DNA of 13,164 nt, from contig JAZDLC010000471.1 in assembly GCA_043802345.1 (NCBI GenBank), positions 1-13,164 on the forward strand, written 5' to 3'. The position numbers and the translations under genes are program-made. The notes beneath the pieces were generated by a model, which saw only the letters and a list, made by a program, of their open reading frames with translations, was not told the DNA's origin and ran no database searches. Source of the DNA: JAZDLC01 sp043802345. Lineage in GTDB: Bacteria > Planctomycetota > B15-G4 > JADJEK01. Of the stretch, positions 7,356-13,164 are shown in pieces. The first letter of the stretch is position 1, and each line of letters opens with the position of its first letter.

Positions 7356-7489
7356 GGACGACTGTTCTCTCCTCTGGCTCCAGCCTGCCGGGAGCCCCGT
7401 CGATTCTACCGCAACCCGCGCCTGACCAGGTCGGAGGAGTCGTCCTTTGGATAGCACGCCTGGCCGGCCCTCGCCGCCGTGGATCGGCA

Positions 7490-9859
7490 TCATCTCTCAC
7501 GGCGGACGCGGAGGCGGATCTCGACTCCCGAGGTCATCTCACCCGGCATAAGTCGCAAAACGCCGGTCCGCACCGGTTCGTGCTCCGGGTGCAGGATAGC
7601 CAGGCGCAGCGGGAGATCGGCCGGAAGACCGATCCGCTCGGCCCCGAAGTGGCCGTTCTCGTCGGTCTTCCAGTGCGTGAAGTAGTGATACCCGCGCCCC
7701 GCGGTGCGGCGGACTTCCTCGTCGATGTCAGCAAGGGTGGTATCGGAGATCGGTCCGTATCCGGTCACGACAACGAAGGCGTCCCGTAGCGGTTCGCCGG
7801 CGCTCCCGAGAACAGTCCCCTCGACGTACGCCGCGGGCTGGAAGCGCAGCAGCACGTCGTTCGCGGCCTGCGCCTCCCGGAGATCCAGGATGGGGGAGAA
7901 GCAGGGCGCCCGGCCGGCGAACTGCCCGCGCACCATGTACCGGGCGGCTTCCATCCCCTCCATATGAAACTCGTCGGTCGCCGGGGGGAACTCGTCCGGC
8001 ATCATGACCTGCGCCGGAGTCTCGAACAGGTGGTTCGGCAGGAAGTCGAGGGCCAGTTCCTCGGCGCTGACGTCCGGAAGGGTCAGCACTTCGACGTCCG
8101 GAAACACCTGCTTCAGCGGCTCTCCGGTGCGGCCGTCCAGCATCCGGCCGTGGATCTCTCGAGTGCGCTGCTCAAGAGCCGACTTCTCGCCTTCCCGGCG
8201 CAGGACCAGCGTCACGCCGTCCGTCCCCGATTCGATCTGCCCGACGAGGGTGGCCTCGTAGCCGGGAGCGCCGGCTTCCAGGTCGTAAGCATCCAGTGGC
8301 AGGTTATGGAACTGGAAACGACCATCCGCCTCCACCACCCCATTGAACCGGCCCCCGCCGCCGCCGCTGGAGCGGGCTTTCAGAGAGATGCCCGCCGGAA
8401 GGGTCTCGTCCGCGGCGCCCGCCACGCCCGTGATCGAGTGCGGGTTGTTCATCGTGATGGTCTTCTCCGTGAGGCCCGCCTTCTCTAGCTCAAGGTCGAC
8501 CGACTTGACGCTCCGGCCCGGCCTCCCGGTGACCAGATCGAGCCGCTTCCTGCCGAGCTTGCCGCCGGAAAGACGCACCCGTCCGCTCGGGTCCGTCCGT
8601 CCGCTCGTCTCGAACTTCTGCCAGCGGAACTCGCCCAGCGTCGCAAGGCTCCGTTGCACGATCACCAGGGCGCCGGGAATCGCGTTGCCGTCACGGTCTC
8701 GCAGCACCACCTCGAGGGTGAATTCCCCGTCCCGCTCGTCGAGTTCCGTCGCGAGAACCAGTTCCTGTTCAAGCACTTGCCCCGGCCGCAGGCGGAGTCC
8801 GTTGTGGACCAGAATCAGGCCACCGTCATACTCCACGAGAATGTTGAACTCCTGGAAGTCGCTGAGCGTCACCGGAAGCTCGAGCCCGAAGGCGCCGTCC
8901 GCACCCGTGGTGGTCTCTTCCTGGATGGTCGCGAACTTCCCGTCCCGTTCGACGGAGAGGGCCTTCACGGTCAGCCCGCCCGCGGGCCGGCCGTCGCGAT
9001 CCAGCACCCGGCCACGAAGCGTGGCTGCTTCCATCACGGCCGCACCGGCGGCCTCCTTGGGCCGGACCTCCTCGCGCCTTGGACTCTCCTGGATCTTGTC
9101 GTCAGCCGCACCGGTCACGGCCCTGGGTTGCGGCGCGCCGGGGCGTGCGGGATCGCCGGCTGGCAGGCCGCCCCCCAGCCACCGCCACCCCACCACGCCG
9201 AGGAGGACCGCGCCGAGGAGCCCGGCCAGAAGCAGTGGCGCTCCGGCCGTGGTCGGCGACGAGAGCGCCAGGAGCTTGCTGCTCAGACCGGCCGGCACGG
9301 AAACAGGCTCTGGAGCCGAAAGCCCATCCTCCAGCTTCAGCGCCAGCGCGCTGAAACCGACATCCCGCAACCGCCCCCGGATCCGCTCCAGGCCACGCCG
9401 GACCCGCTGGTGGGCGGTCGGCTCCGCGCAGTCCGTCGCCTGCGCGATCTCGGCATACTTCAGCCCCTCCTGGAACCGCAGCACCAACGCGATGCGCAGT
9501 TCGTCGGGCAACAGGTTCAGAAAGCGCCGGAGGGCGCTGGCTTCTTCCTCCTTCTCGAGCCGGCTGCCGGCGTCGTTCTCCGGGTTCTTCATGGCTTGAC
9601 TCCTCTCGCGTCGGCGCCGAGCCTTCGCGCTGCGGAGGTGCATGAACGCCGTCCTCACCGCAAGCCAGCGCAGCATCCCGCCCACATCCCGCCAGGCGGT
9701 CGGCGCTCTTCGCTGCTCGAACAACTTGAGAAACACCTGCTGCGTCACATCCATCGCGTCGTCCGCGTCCTTGAGGACGCGGTACGCCGACCGGTAGACG
9801 TCGGCATGGTGATCCCTCACCAGTTGCTCGAACGGGCCTCTTGACGGTCTCGGACTCAT
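7490..9859 (-). CDS. ECF sigma factor fused to a membrane segment and carboxypeptidase-regulatory-like domains
   Basis: The product is 789 residues, against roughly 160-220 for a simple ECF sigma factor. Residues 8-80 are sigma region 2 (region 2.2 around DAMDVTQQVFLKLFEQ). Residues 112-165 are region 4 with the helix-turn-helix LKYAEIAQATDCAEPTAHQR. Residues 207-225 (PLLLAGLLGAVLLGVVGW) form one transmembrane helix. A proline-rich linker follows, then about five beta-sandwich modules of the carboxypeptidase-regulatory or CnaB type, near 281-330, 380-460, 474-555, 567-600 and 677-785, with hallmarks such as RGRVLDRDGRPAGG and EGTVLGSAGEPLRDA. The predicted topology is sigma domain inside, modules outside, so it could be a membrane-held sigma factor with its own sensor. 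No separate anti-sigma gene is adjacent. An upstream GTG at 9904 is possible, but ATG 9859 has a better ribosome-binding site. The domain calls are firm; the mechanism is inferred. Confidence 0.9.
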   Translation of the reverse strand: MSPRPSRGPFEQLVRDHHADVYRSAYRVLKDADDAMDVTQQVFLKLFEQRRAPTAWRDVGGMLRWLAVRTAFMHLRSAKARRRRERSQAMKNPENDAGSRLEKEEEASALRRFLNLLPDELRIALVLRFQEGLKYAEIAQATDCAEPTAHQRVRRGLERIRGRLRDVGFSALALKLEDGLSAPEPVSVPAGLSSKLLALSSPTTAGAPLLLAGLLGAVLLGVVGWRWLGGGLPAGDPARPGAPQPRAVTGAADDKIQESPRREEVRPKEAAGAAVMEAATLRGRVLDRDGRPAGGLTVKALSVERDGKFATIQEETTTGADGAFGLELPVTLSDFQEFNILVEYDGGLILVHNGLRLRPGQVLEQELVLATELDERDGEFTLEVVLRDRDGNAIPGALVIVQRSLATLGEFRWQKFETSGRTDPSGRVRLSGGKLGRKRLDLVTGRPGRSVKSVDLELEKAGLTEKTITMNNPHSITGVAGAADETLPAGISLKARSSGGGGGRFNGVVEADGRFQFHNLPLDAYDLEAGAPGYEATLVGQIESGTDGVTLVLRREGEKSALEQRTREIHGRMLDGRTGEPLKQVFPDVEVLTLPDVSAEELALDFLPNHLFETPAQVMMPDEFPPATDEFHMEGMEAARYMVRGQFAGRAPCFSPILDLREAQAANDVLLRFQPAAYVEGTVLGSAGEPLRDAFVVVTGYGPISDTTLADIDEEVRRTAGRGYHYFTHWKTDENGHFGAERIGLPADLPLRLAILHPEHEPVRTGVLRLMPGEMTSGVEIRLRVRRER

Positions 9860-9864
9860 GCTGG

Positions 9865-9870
9865 CACCTC
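9865..9870 (-). promoter_or_regulatory. Ribosome-binding site that fixes the sigma-fusion start
   Basis: On the minus strand GAGGTG lies five bases before ATG 9859. This favours a start 15 codons inside the longest possible frame, and the protein then begins just ahead of sigma region 2. Confidence 0.65.
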
Positions 9871-9938
9871 GTCGCTCCGCGGCGCGCTCACTCGGCTGGA
9901 TCACACGAGGAGTGCAGTCATCTCGAGAATCTTAGGGG

Positions 9939-9962
9939 AAAAAGGGGACAGGAGCCCTTTTT
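9939..9962 (-). terminator. Candidate intrinsic terminator after the Ntn-hydrolase gene
   Basis: Read on the minus strand, AAAAAGGG (9962-9955) pairs with CCCTTTTT (9946-9939) around an 8-base loop, with the T-run and further pyrimidines behind it. The A/T flanks let it work in both directions. It starts at the last base of the hydrolase stop codon and lies 80 bases before the sigma-fusion start, so the two same-strand genes are probably separate transcripts. The remaining upstream sequence of the fusion gene (9860-9938) holds the 8-base palindrome TCTCGAGA at 9921-9928 and no clear promoter boxes. Confidence 0.6.
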
Positions 9963-11107
9963 CATCCCTTGCGCTTCCCCTCGTACCTCGCGCCATCCTT
10001 CTCGTACAAGTAGCCGCTGACCTCGCCGTTCTTTGACCGCCGGAACGTCAGCCGGGCCGTGCCGTTGATGTCGATGATGAAGAAGCGGTCGCCTCCCTCC
10101 GGCACGAGTTCGGTCTCTTCGCCGTCGGGAGTGCGGCTTAAGAGCCGGCTCCCCTTGCGGAGGATCGTGGTGCTCCAGTCACCGTATCCCTCGACCACCA
10201 TCGAGTATTCCCCCGCGTATTCGTCCAGCGCCTCGGCATCGACATCCGCGGCGCGGTGTTTCGCCCTCTCCTTCTCGAGCTCTCCGTTCTTCCAGTCCTT
10301 GAACATGGAGAAGGCGAAGGTCTCGGGAAACAGGGAGGGGATGTCCACCGTGTGCGCGCCCTTCTTCAACTCCTCGGCGAGGTCGATCACCACTTCGTTC
10401 TCGAAGTTGTGGAAATGGTAGAGATAGACGATGCCGTGGGTGAGGTCGTAGACGTTGGAGTACTGGGTCGGCGAGAACATGTCGATGTGCACCGCCGCGA
10501 GAATACGCCGGAACAGGGCGACGGAGATCTCCTCCGCCTCGTCGAGCATCCGCGTCGCGATCCGGTAGCGCGGACAGGTGTAGTCCTTCGGATTGGCAAG
10601 CGATTGATAGAAGTTCGTCGTCACCTGATAGCGCCCCTGCTTCTTGACGAAGGCGTCCCCTTCGACGATCACCGATTCGCCGTGCCGGTCGCCGAACATC
10701 AGCATGGCTCTCTCGAGGAACTCCAGGTTGTGGAGGCTGAACAGGGCCACCACCTCCTCGACCGTGGCGCACTCCGCCATGGCCGCGTCGATCAGGTTGC
10801 CGGGATACCTCGCCTTTCCGGCGCCGCCCGTAACCTCGACCACGCCGGTCGCGAATCCATCGAAGAACAGCCCCTTCTCGTTCATCCCGCCCTGCGGGAA
10901 ACCGTTGTCGAAACCGAAGTAGACCCGGCCGTAGGTCCCCTCCCCGGCCGGGACGAACCACATGCGAGTGTTCGAATTCCAGTAGTCCTCGTTGTTCCCG
11001 GCCAGGGCCAGGCCGTTCTGGAAGCCGTAAAGTCCGGTACAGCCGCTCGCGCCCGGGCATTCAAGGAACAGGACTGCCAGCAAGAATGCCGCAATGATTG
11101 GTTTCAT
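9962..11107 (-). CDS. Secreted Ntn-type (choloylglycine hydrolase/C45-like) amidohydrolase with C-terminal DUF3471-like domain
   Basis: The product is 381 residues from ATG 11107. Residues 1-22 are a signal peptide ending ASG, a signal-peptidase I site, so the mature protein should begin at Cys23. CTGLYGFQNGLALAGNNEDY at 23-42 matches the start of choloylglycine-hydrolase and acyltransferase-like Ntn enzymes, in which an N-terminal cysteine is the nucleophile and an N-x-D pair follows. TTNFYQS (Asn165) and CPRYRIA (Arg179 or Arg181) resemble the conserved Asn and Arg of this fold. The family cleaves linear amides such as bile salts, penicillin or N-acyl lactones; the substrate here cannot be read. 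Residues about 292-381, from LDEYAGEYSMV, resemble the DUF3471 beta domain. ASGC also resembles a weak lipobox, but lipidation would block the nucleophile. The frame runs far upstream of ATG 11107 as antisense to the sigma gene; that part is not protein-like. Confidence 0.83.
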   Translation of the reverse strand: MKPIIAAFLLAVLFLECPGASGCTGLYGFQNGLALAGNNEDYWNSNTRMWFVPAGEGTYGRVYFGFDNGFPQGGMNEKGLFFDGFATGVVEVTGGAGKARYPGNLIDAAMAECATVEEVVALFSLHNLEFLERAMLMFGDRHGESVIVEGDAFVKKQGRYQVTTNFYQSLANPKDYTCPRYRIATRMLDEAEEISVALFRRILAAVHIDMFSPTQYSNVYDLTHGIVYLYHFHNFENEVVIDLAEELKKGAHTVDIPSLFPETFAFSMFKDWKNGELEKERAKHRAADVDAEALDEYAGEYSMVVEGYGDWSTTILRKGSRLLSRTPDGEETELVPEGGDRFFIIDINGTARLTFRRSKNGEVSGYLYEKDGARYEGKRKG

Positions 11108-11345
11108 CTCGCGCGTACTCCAACAGGAACCTGCGTTCTCGAGTGCAAGATACGTCGTTCCCGGGTGGTTCGTGGGAGCGAAGGCGGAATCGGACGGTCC
11201 TTTCGCCGGCCTGGGCGAGGGTGATCTTTCCAGGCGTTTCAGATCTCCCCGGAGACAGGGTAGACTGGCCCTCCGCGAGAGGCCTGGGGGGTGCGGCCAG
11301 GTTTCAAAAAAGCCGTCGCGCAGGAGCTTTCCCAGGCGAGATGCA
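11108..11345. promoter_or_regulatory. Divergent promoter region between Ntn hydrolase and ECF sigma gene
   Basis: This 238-base gap must hold the promoters of both genes. TAGACT at 11261-11266 is a possible -10 for the sigma gene, without a good -35. CCTGG (11283-11287) and CCAGG (11297-11301) could form a short stem just before TTTCAAAAAA in the sigma gene's leader. Toward the hydrolase, CAGG and CCTG form a small inverted repeat at about 11123-11132. All of these are weak. Confidence 0.35.
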
Positions 11346-11999
11346 GTGAGAGACAAGGACCTCCCCACCGCGTATCTGCTGCGAGAGTGGCAGGAAGGTG
11401 ACGACGAGAGTCTCGGCACTTTGCTCGAGCGACATCTTCCGTGGCTGCGACGGTATGTGCGGCGGCAAATGAAGCCGTCATTGCGGGTCCGGGCGGACAC
11501 GGCCGATCTGGTGCAGGATGCCGTCCTGGAACTGCTGCGGTACGGTCCGCGGTTCCGGATCTCCAAGGAAGTCCATTTTCGGGCCTTGATGGCGCGCATC
11601 GTGGTGAACACGCTCCGGGGCAAGCACGACTGGTTCAGCGCCATGCGACGGAACATCGCCAGGGAGCGGCCGCTGCCGGACGGTTCCGTTCTCGATCTCG
11701 ACGCCGGAACCGACCTGTCCGCCACGCCCAGCCAGCACATTGGACACCAGGAGCGCCAGGCCTGGATTCGCATGGGCCTGGAGCTGCTCGAACCTGATGA
11801 CCGGAACGTGATCGTGTTCCGGGAATGGGAGGGGCTGTCGTTCGCGGAGATCGGCCGGCGGCTGGAACTCAGCGATGACGCTGCCCGCAAGCGATACAAG
11901 AGGGCCGTCCCCCGGCTGGCCGAGGTCGTGTTCGCGCTGCGCCGGGGCGGGCTGCCCGACCTCCTCGCGGAGGAACTCGCCCACCAAGAGGCAGGATGA
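11346..11999 (+). CDS. ECF sigma factor of the kinase-linked type (ECF43-like)
   Basis: The 217-residue protein is read from GTG 11346, preceded five bases earlier by AGGCGAG; the longer frame from 11094 adds unlikely sequence antisense to the neighbouring gene. Residues about 22-105 are sigma region 2, with region 2.2 reading RADTADLVQDAVLELLRY, and residues about 142-198 are region 4 with the helix-turn-helix LSFAEIGRRLELSDDAARKRYK. There is no membrane segment or C-terminal extension. The acidic motif that most ECF factors carry before LVQ (DAED) is DTAD here (Asp51-Asp54), losing one acid and gaining Thr52. Its stop overlaps the start of the kinase gene by four bases (ATGA), so the two are translationally coupled. 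ECF43-type factors sit beside Ser/Thr kinases that activate them by phosphorylation. The sigma role is firm; the subgroup and phosphorylation are inferred. Confidence 0.9.
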   Translation: MRDKDLPTAYLLREWQEGDDESLGTLLERHLPWLRRYVRRQMKPSLRVRADTADLVQDAVLELLRYGPRFRISKEVHFRALMARIVVNTLRGKHDWFSAMRRNIARERPLPDGSVLDLDAGTDLSATPSQHIGHQERQAWIRMGLELLEPDDRNVIVFREWEGLSFAEIGRRLELSDDAARKRYKRAVPRLAEVVFALRRGGLPDLLAEELAHQEAG

Positions 12000-13164
12000 G
12001 CGGCAGGGAAGAGACCGGCGATCGAGATGTCTCGATTCTCCTGGGAGACCTGCTCGGCCAGTTCTCCGAGGCCTGGCTGAACGGGGAGAGACCGGATCAT
12101 TCCCTGTTCGTGCAGCGCGCGGGGGCTCACGCAGAGGAGTTGCGGGCGAAGATCGACGCTTTCTTGTATGTGGCGGAGGATTTCCGCGGGCTGGGCCCGG
12201 ACGGGAATCCGGAGCTTCCAGGGGTGCCACGTGATCCGGAGGGCCCGCTCGATACCACGCTCGGCGATTTCCGGCTCATCCGGGAGATCGGCCGCGGGGG
12301 CATGGGCGTGGTCTACGAGGCCGAACAGATCTCTCTTTCGCGCAGGGTCGCGCTCAAGGTCCTGCCGGCGCATCTCACGCTTCACCAGCGGACCGTGGAG
12401 AGGTTCCGGCGCGAGGCGGCCGCGGCGTCACGGCTGCTCCACCCCGGAATCGTGGAAGTGTTCTGCGTGGGCCAGGAGGAGGGCACGCACTTCTTCGCCA
12501 TGGAGTACGTCAGGGGCGCGCCGCTCGACAGGGTCATCGAGGAGCTCAGCGCGCGGCCACCAGGAGAACTCGATGGCGCCGCCATGGGGCTCGCGGTCTC
12601 CAGGACGACGGCACAACAGGAAGGTCACGATCATTCGGAGGCCGGACGAGAACCAAGGCGCCGGGCGGCGCCAGCGGGTGTGTGGAGCGCGAGCTACATC
12701 GCAACCGTCTGCCAGCTGGTGGCGCGGGTTGCCGATGCGCTGGCGCACGCCCATCGGGAGGGTGTGATTCACCGCGACGTGAAGCCGGCGAACATCCTGA
12801 TCCGTGGCGACGGCAGCGCGGTCCTGACCGACTTCGGCCTGGCTCAGCAGGCGGATCTTCAGTCCCTGACCCTCTCTGGTGACCTCGCGGGAACGCCTCA
12901 CTACCTCTCGCCCGAACGGGCGCAGCCGGGTGAAACCGAGGTCGATCACCGGACAGACATCTTCTCGCTGGGAGTGACCCTCTACGAGTTGCTGACCTTG
13001 AGGAGACCCTTCGAGGGGCGCACCCTTCCGGTCCTTTCCAGAAGGATCGCCACCTCGAGCCCCACGCCGATTCGCAAGCTCAATCCCCAGGTGCCGGTCG
13101 ATCTGGAGACGATCTGCACGATGGCGCTCGAGAAGAGTCCCGATCGGAGATACCAGACCGCGGC
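11996..13164 (+). CDS. Hanks-type Ser/Thr protein kinase, partial (3' end outside window)
   Basis: 389 residues are visible from ATG 11996 and the frame is open at the right edge. Residues 1-90 are a helical, charged N-terminal domain (LLGDLLGQFSEAWLNGERPD at 15-34) that I recall ahead of kinases paired with sigma factors; it might contact the sigma factor. The kinase domain begins at about 91: glycine loop IGRGGMGVVYEAE (98-110), Lys121 in VALKV, catalytic loop HRDVKPAN (Asp261), DFG at 279-281, and GTPHYLSPE (299-307), an APE variant. The RD arginine suggests control by activation-loop phosphorylation. An insert of about 45 residues (186-230), rich in Arg, Gly and Ala, separates the hinge from the next helix. 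All catalytic residues are present. The missing part may hold a membrane helix and sensor repeats, as is common in the family. The nearest candidate substrate is the overlapping sigma factor. Confidence 0.94.
   Translation, partial: MSGREETGDRDVSILLGDLLGQFSEAWLNGERPDHSLFVQRAGAHAEELRAKIDAFLYVAEDFRGLGPDGNPELPGVPRDPEGPLDTTLGDFRLIREIGRGGMGVVYEAEQISLSRRVALKVLPAHLTLHQRTVERFRREAAAASRLLHPGIVEVFCVGQEEGTHFFAMEYVRGAPLDRVIEELSARPPGELDGAAMGLAVSRTTAQQEGHDHSEAGREPRRRAAPAGVWSASYIATVCQLVARVADALAHAHREGVIHRDVKPANILIRGDGSAVLTDFGLAQQADLQSLTLSGDLAGTPHYLSPERAQPGETEVDHRTDIFSLGVTLYELLTLRRPFEGRTLPVLSRRIATSSPTPIRKLNPQVPVDLETICTMALEKSPDRRYQTA

Noticed and set aside
7421..7489. GGCCGGCC-type palindrome in the gap after the sigma-fusion gene
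   Set aside because: Short GC palindromes are expected at this base composition, and there is no supporting context.
8654..9844. 396-codon plus-strand frame
   Set aside because: Antisense to the sigma-fusion gene, which has clear domains; composition is His/Arg/Gln-rich noise.
9924..9962. Possible attachment site or mobile-element end because of the A- and T-runs
   Set aside because: No flanking direct repeats, integrase or transposase; a terminator explains it.
10256..11224. 322-codon plus-strand frame
   Set aside because: Antisense to the Ntn hydrolase; composition is unlike a real protein.
11108..12385. Long upstream extension of the Ntn-hydrolase frame (total 807 codons)
   Set aside because: The extension is antisense to the ECF sigma gene, is Ser/Arg-rich, and precedes an obvious signal peptide at 11107.

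Overview
This GC-rich window carries nine genes on both strands. It looks chromosomal, from a bacterium with rich regulation by ECF sigma factors and Hanks-type kinases. The pairing of a sigma factor with an overlapping Ser/Thr kinase, the sigma factor fused to carboxypeptidase-regulatory-like domains, and the large secreted sugar hydrolase together suggest Planctomycetota or a similar lineage (Eisenbacteria-, Myxococcota- or Acidobacteriota-like). This is inferred from architecture only. I see no tRNA, rRNA, CRISPR array, insertion sequence or phage gene. No gene-free stretch exceeds 300 bases.

Region 1 (1-4489) looks like a small carbohydrate-use locus. A lipoprotein with the N-terminal signature of DUF4861 runs off the left edge. 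It is transcribed divergently from an IclR-family regulator, and the gap between them holds nested inverted repeats that look like an operator. Convergent with the regulator is a 1095-residue secreted GH38-family (alpha-mannosidase-like) protein with an N-terminal beta-sandwich resembling the carbohydrate-binding end of PL4 lyases. A plausible reading is that the regulator senses a sugar or uronate and controls the lipoprotein, and perhaps the hydrolase.

Region 2 (4490-7355) holds an orphan soluble PAS histidine kinase with a cysteine cluster, a secreted protein of unknown family with an HEATH zinc-protease motif, and a 41-residue lysine- and cysteine-rich putative zinc protein. The last two genes converge and share a hairpin.

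Region 3 (7490-13164) is regulatory. A 789-residue protein joins a complete ECF sigma factor to a membrane segment and about five predicted extracytoplasmic beta-sandwich domains. It could act as a membrane-tethered sigma factor that senses through its own outer part. Upstream on the same strand is a secreted Ntn-type hydrolase whose catalytic cysteine should be exposed by signal-peptide cleavage. Divergent from that hydrolase is a second ECF sigma factor whose stop codon overlaps the start of a Ser/Thr kinase (cut by the right edge). Its region 2.2 has a weakened acidic motif with a threonine in it, which fits control by phosphorylation as in Vibrio PknT-EcfP.

The strongest candidates for new biology are the sigma-sensor fusion and the sigma-kinase pair.
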